Assembly (NCBI GenBank): GCA_008508345.1
Contig: QNGE01000751.1
Location: forward strand, 112,247 to 176,246
Direction: 5' to 3'
DNA: 64,000 nt
Origin: Paragonimus westermani
Lineage: Eukaryota > Platyhelminthes > Trematoda > Plagiorchiida > Troglotrematidae
The position numbers and the translations under genes are program-made. The notes under the pieces are model-generated. The model had not been told where the DNA came from. It worked only from the letters and a program-made list of their open reading frames with translations, and did no database searches. This document shows, in pieces, positions 59,229 to 64,000 of the stretch (position 1 is its first letter; each line of letters opens with the position of its first letter).

Positions 59229-60078
59229 AAAATCATAAATCTGCCATACTACTCATTAGTAAAAGAATTTTGAATTCCAAGGATTTTTCCGATTCGAAAG
59301 AGATCGACAATCGTATGTAAAAATGAACATCTTCTCAACGTTCAGAGCACATTCCGTAATCTTGCCATTATGCACAAGAATTGGCCGAAAATCACACAGA
59401 AACAAGACAAGAAGATTAGAAAAATATATATACTTGTGTGTCAAAAATGCCAAGATAACTAAAAGAAGTCACCGCTTTTCAATACAAACGAGGGTAACTC
59501 GTGGGGTTTGAAATGAAGCTACGCATCAAATGTGTTTTCCTGAAAAGGGGAACCGGATAAATTTTCTTTCACCTTACAGAGGCCTCGATTTTTTATAAGA
59601 CCAGTAATTGATTGTAATGAATTACTTGTAAAGGTTGTTTAGAAGTTCAAACAAGAAATAACGAACAAAAGCTTGGAAGCAGAACAGGCGCCCACAGAAA
59701 GAACATCTGGCAAGTATGTTAGATATAAACTGGAATACCAGATCATGCCCATGTTTTACGCAGTCTGATTACGCGTTAGGCAGGGTTTACGAAGCTTTTC
59801 CAGGAAGTGTTAAGATAGTTATGTAGGCGTTTAAAGGCTGCAGGGACCGATCAACTTGTCGAGCCAAATTACCGTAAGAACAGAAACGAGTGGATCGAAC
59901 TTGGTAGTTTATGTCAACCGGTTTTGAAATTACCAAACTCACTTACAATGATGCTGGATTCATTGAAAATTTCGGATACTACAGTTTACGCAACACGCTT
60001 TTACTCTCTTCAAAACGGTTAATTTATCGGATAAACTTCTGCCTTGTTTTACCCATTTCATTCAGTTATCGTTTTCCA
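59229..60078. other. No gene recognised upstream of the 60.1-kb candidate exon
   Basis: Short open frames on both strands. The plus frame of the candidate exon below continues upstream to 59911 without a stop, but that part is T-rich and resembles intron sequence ending in a splice acceptor. Confidence 0.3.
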
Positions 60079-60279
60079 AGTCCTCGATCGTTTGCGAGTA
60101 GTACTTTGTGTCAAACGCTGACCCGGCGGCTGTGTACGGTTGATCCACCACCTCTCATCTTAGAATTTGTTCACTTGTTCACGCTCATCGTGGACACTAA
60201 ACGTGTATTGGATTCGTCTAGTTTAACTAAACTTCTATCGGAAATGGAGCAATTGCAGCAAAAAATGGCTGCTCAATGA
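60079..60279 (+). CDS. Candidate 3'-terminal exon of an unidentified gene
   Basis: A good acceptor (CAGTTATCGTTTTCCAAG, ending at 60078) opens a plus frame of about 66 codons ending TGA at 60277-60279. The end reads DTKRVLDSSSLTKLLSEMEQ followed by LQQKMAAQ, a charged, coiled-coil-like tail. Minus-strand frames across it are closed. AATAAA at 60583-60588 would give a 3' UTR of about 305 nt. No family was recognised, and upstream exons could not be fixed with confidence. It could be a chance open frame. Confidence 0.27.
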   Translation, partial: SPRSFASSTLCQTLTRRLCTVDPPPLILEFVHLFTLIVDTKRVLDSSSLTKLLSEMEQLQQKMAAQ

Positions 60280-60582
60280 ATTAGGCTTCTTTCATTCTCC
60301 GAGTGAAATGAACTTCGGAACATTCTGTAACGCACACTTTCTGCATAACACTCAAGGCCACAATGCTTAAGGGACCGCTTTCGTATCCTACCTAGATGGT
60401 TTTGTCTAAAATTGGACAATTCTGAAATGAAATGGCTAGCGGAGACCCCTTGTACGTATCTGAGTTTTGTAAACGTGTACGCAAAATTTTATGCCGTTTG
60501 GGGAAATTAGTTCTTTTGAACTGCAAGATTGCTGTGTTTGCACACTGATTCGTTGATTCACTTAGCTTCGATATGTCTAGAC

Positions 60583-60588
60583 AATAAA
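60583..60588 (+). terminator. Possible polyadenylation signal AATAAA
   Basis: Canonical hexamer about 305 nt downstream of the candidate stop at 60279. It has meaning only if that exon is real; the hexamer is common in AT-rich DNA. Confidence 0.25.
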
Positions 60589-63500
60589 TCTGCTACATAG
60601 CTGTTGAACACTGTGCATTCCGTTAGCGTGAGCGCAGCAATATTTACTTCACGATAACACATTTGTTTTTGATCGACGTCTATGCTTTGTTCTGCCATTG
60701 CGTTAAAGCAGCTCACACACAGAATTCGTACAAACTCATGTCAAATTTATGCAAAAACATCAAAAACCAGACAGAAGTATTTAGTTCTGTTTAAACTTAC
60801 CACGCAATTTATCCGAAGAAAAGTTTCCCAGTCCGTAACCAAAGTTTCATTAAGCTATCAGCGTTCAGGCTACGAAATACTAGTAGTCGAATAACAAATT
60901 CAAAATACAGATTTCGGAAGTTACACTGTATTTTCATCAAACAGAATCAATTTCCGATCAGGCAGTTTCCCGTTCTGATGGTGTGCTTTTTGGAAAGCCG
61001 AGTTTTTGAGGCTATGAAATCTATTGTGTTTTAATGCTATACTATATTGGCTATATATGCTATATAGGAGCCAACAACTAATACTGGAATCCATCCAAAA
61101 CATTTTCGTTATATACTGGACTATTATATACCATTAGAAAAGGATATAATTAGGTGATCTTAATATACAGCCTGTGATGATTAGACATTTAGTAAATAAT
61201 GGCACGTTGAAGACAGTAATAGAAATGAGTGAATTTCGCCCGAACTGGAAAAAGGACGAAATCTGGGGAAATAATTATATTACCAGCGTTAAACTATTCA
61301 GTATGTGCTACCGCACAACAAAATGAATCTAAGCTGACCAGAGTACAGACAGGCTGTCAGCATCCGAAAAGGAACAAAATCAACGATCACGTGAACTGTA
61401 AAACACTGAGTTCCCTTATTCCAGTCCACCAGTATCACCCGATGTTAACATTTTGTCACAAACGTCAGTCACGTGAACGCCGGAATCCTTAACGCTACAA
61501 ACACTGCTTTATCCAGGGTCTGTGAGTAAATAATTAGGAAAATATTAGGAATGCCATTAGATTAGTGACTTGCTTGATAATCCACCACAATTTGGGGAGG
61601 TGATCAAGCTTCGTCTGCTAAAATCTGATTTTTACATTGGCACTTTTCAGATGGATTGTGCTCAACCTGAACATCGAAATTCGCTCTGCATGGTCACCGT
61701 TTTTTCAAGGGAGACACACAATCCGAAATTACCTGTACCTTATGAATAACACACTTGAATGAGTTGTTCCTCTGGGATAAGGCATTATACGATTTTCCCG
61801 CTTTGTTCAGTCATGATAAACACCACAGCGGGAATAAAGAGTCCTGTTAGAGTTTTTATTTTGCTGATATACAGTGCCATAACTGATTGCTATCATTTTC
61901 CTACCAAGTCAGCCGTCCGTTTCCTTATTGAAATTCGTGAACATTGGCTTGTTCTTTGTCAACAGACCAATAATCTGTCAGTGGACACTTTTGTATGGTA
62001 GCTTGAAGTGTATTCTCCCCAGACAAAACTACACAACAATAAGGACATTTTTGGAAAATCAAACAAATTCGACTACATTTTCATATTACCCTGAATCCTC
62101 ACGGCAACCTTAACATGCCAATAAATGAAACTAATAAATGCAAGAATGCTGGACTCAGACAACATTTAGTACTGTCGTCGAATTTTCTGGTAAAGTAGGC
62201 GGAAAGAAATTTGATTTATTTTTAGTTTTCATTTTTAAGTTAGAGGTAAGAGTCACACCCAACTTTTTTGTAATGGTTAGGTAAGGACTAAAGAGATATT
62301 TTGATGAAACATTTCTGCCAACCTGTCGAACCATCATGTGCTCAGGAATAAGGATTTTGTGGACGGGAGATTTGTGTCAAAGACATGTGGAAATTCCAAG
62401 TGACAAATATGTGACTGATGGAACAAAAATTCACGTGTTATTGAAACATAGCGATTTCTGGAGTTGCACTAATTTTTGCTTTGTCCATGAAGCATTCAGT
62501 TTCATAAATACAAACTACTACTTAAGTTAAAATACGTCTAATAACTTTGCTGGTAGATACTTTTTGATCGGCTATTGTGTTTGCATATTAGAAAAGATAG
62601 AAGAAACTAGTAGACCAATGGTAGACAAAGCTGCAATGCAAAAGAATGTTGGTTGGGTATCTGAGAGCATGAGCTTCAGAAAAGCTTTCATTTGATGCCG
62701 AAAAGCTCATGCAGCTATCCAATCTCTTGATACAAACCTCTATAATTGCTTCATGTAAATTTAACTGAAGATGTGTTTTGTGTTATAATCATTCTGATCA
62801 GATTTATCACTCACAAGATATCCTGTTGATGGTATGCCTGATCGGTAATTTTCGGTTCCATCAATCGTATTCTGGTATGATGCAAGATACGTGCGATATG
62901 TTCAATCATAAGGCGTCCAACGTTCTACGGTTATGTTGTGTCAAACATTTTCGTGCCACCAACTGTCTCGGATAGGCATTTGGTTTCTTTTGGAAAACAC
63001 ATCATGAAAGGAAATCTATTTAGGATATCTTATAGTTGAAAGTTACTATCACTACTGTTGTTCATTGCATCTCCTAGTGCCCGGATACATCTATATGATC
63101 AGAGTAACTAAGGGTAATTTGTACCTGTAGCGCTTAGAATGATCAAATCTCGAAATGAGGCCCACCTGCGTCAAATCTTACTCACAGTTGATCGTTCACG
63201 TTCTGGTCAATGTTTCTTCAGGTAGGACTGACTGAACAGAGATTCAAGCCGAGAGTTTTCATATTCCGATGCGGAATCCAATCCGCCGGACCGCTTAGCA
63301 TTGAAACTCCATTGTTTGTCATCCTCCTTTTTCTCAGCCGATTATCCTCGAACTGGAACTCAAAGGGTTTTTGGCGTAGCTTAGGTAGTGCATCAAGTCG
63401 AGAGTAAAATCGGCCGTAGTCTGTTGATCTTAAGAGTAATATCTAAAGTTAGGTGTGGTTTTATATCGGTTAATGTTGTCGGTTGGGGCGGCTGCTAAAT

Positions 63501-64000
63501 CAGCCTCGTTATTCTTTTTGAATAAGGTCAACTGGAAAATTTACGTAACTGCACAACTTACGACTAGCTCCGAGAGTGGTGAACATTTATCACTGATGTT
63601 TTGTTCACATTGAGTTCTTATGGCTTTGGATATATCTCGCTGATGAAACTGATAGAACCAGCTAGCGGTTTAAGGCCGTTAAGTGCGGAAGTAGGTACGA
63701 ACTTGTCTGTGTCTTTCAAATCTCGTTCTGATATCAGCATTCCAGTAAGGTCACAATTGCTTAGGATAATCAGATGAAGAATGTTGGAATGGGATATGAG
63801 TTAGCAACCAAAATATTTGGGACAAATATTCTCATTTATTTCGGTAGTGGCACCTCATCTACTGTGGAGGAAAATAAATGTCAGGAGATGTCATCTTCTA
63901 GTTCACTATCATTATTTTCTTGTACATAAAGAAGATTTAGCAACAGCCAACCCTGAGATGAGTGACGGACGAACTGCTTCAATCATTGCAAACTATGATG
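60589..64000. other. No gene recognised
   Basis: AT-rich DNA with only short open frames (the longest about 87 codons at 61229-61492) and no motif or repeat I can name. Any gene reaching in from beyond the window was not detected. Confidence 0.35.

Noticed and set aside
58963..59273. Open frames on both strands across the palindrome
   Set aside because: They are translations of the tRNA-like repeat in both orientations, not proteins.
1..64000. CRISPR arrays, prokaryotic operons, phage or plasmid features
   Set aside because: No regularly spaced direct repeats, and the spliced RFC3 gene and LINE remnants fix the DNA as eukaryotic.

Overview
The window reads as nuclear DNA of a flatworm: a fluke, or possibly a broad tapeworm. 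The basis is one intron-rich eukaryotic gene with a 36-nt micro-intron at its 5' end followed by kilobase introns (a layout known from schistosomes), RTE-type and CR1/jockey-like LINE debris, tRNA-headed dispersed repeats and an 889-base run of N (scaffold gap). The species assignment is inference. Nothing prokaryotic was seen: no operons, Shine-Dalgarno-spaced ORFs or CRISPR arrays.

Region 1-7.7 kb: a (TGA)n tract, a decayed CR1/jockey-like LINE on the minus strand (about 1.1-2.6 kb) whose catalytic box has become CADN, a plus-strand RTE 3' tail ending in a short (ATG)n run (3.78-4.0 kb), and otherwise unassigned DNA.

Region 7.7-27.3 kb: the one gene I can fully support, replication factor C subunit 3 (RFC3, the yeast Rfc5 counterpart) on the plus strand. 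Six exons splice in consistent phases to a 358-residue protein that follows human RFC3 (356 aa) from end to end. Its introns are 36, 6827, 1698, 652 and 9249 nt. Intron 2 carries an RTE LINE remnant, a tRNA-like sequence and one arm pair of an inverted repeat. Intron 5 contains the assembly gap, which sits inside another minus-strand RTE element.

Region 27.3-64 kb: no gene is established. It holds a few eroded coding-like stretches (36.7-37.1 and 39.4-39.8 kb on the minus strand, 60.1-60.3 kb on the plus strand), a (TA)n tract, and a 139-nt tRNA-headed repeat family. One copy is at 41.6 kb, two are head-to-head as a near-perfect 115-bp palindrome at 59.0-59.2 kb, and one decayed piece is at 57.9 kb.

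The items most worth a second look are the in-frame RFC3 micro-intron, the splice acceptor just upstream of its start codon (candidate spliced-leader addition site), the tRNA-like palindrome, and the link between the LINE family and the assembly gap.
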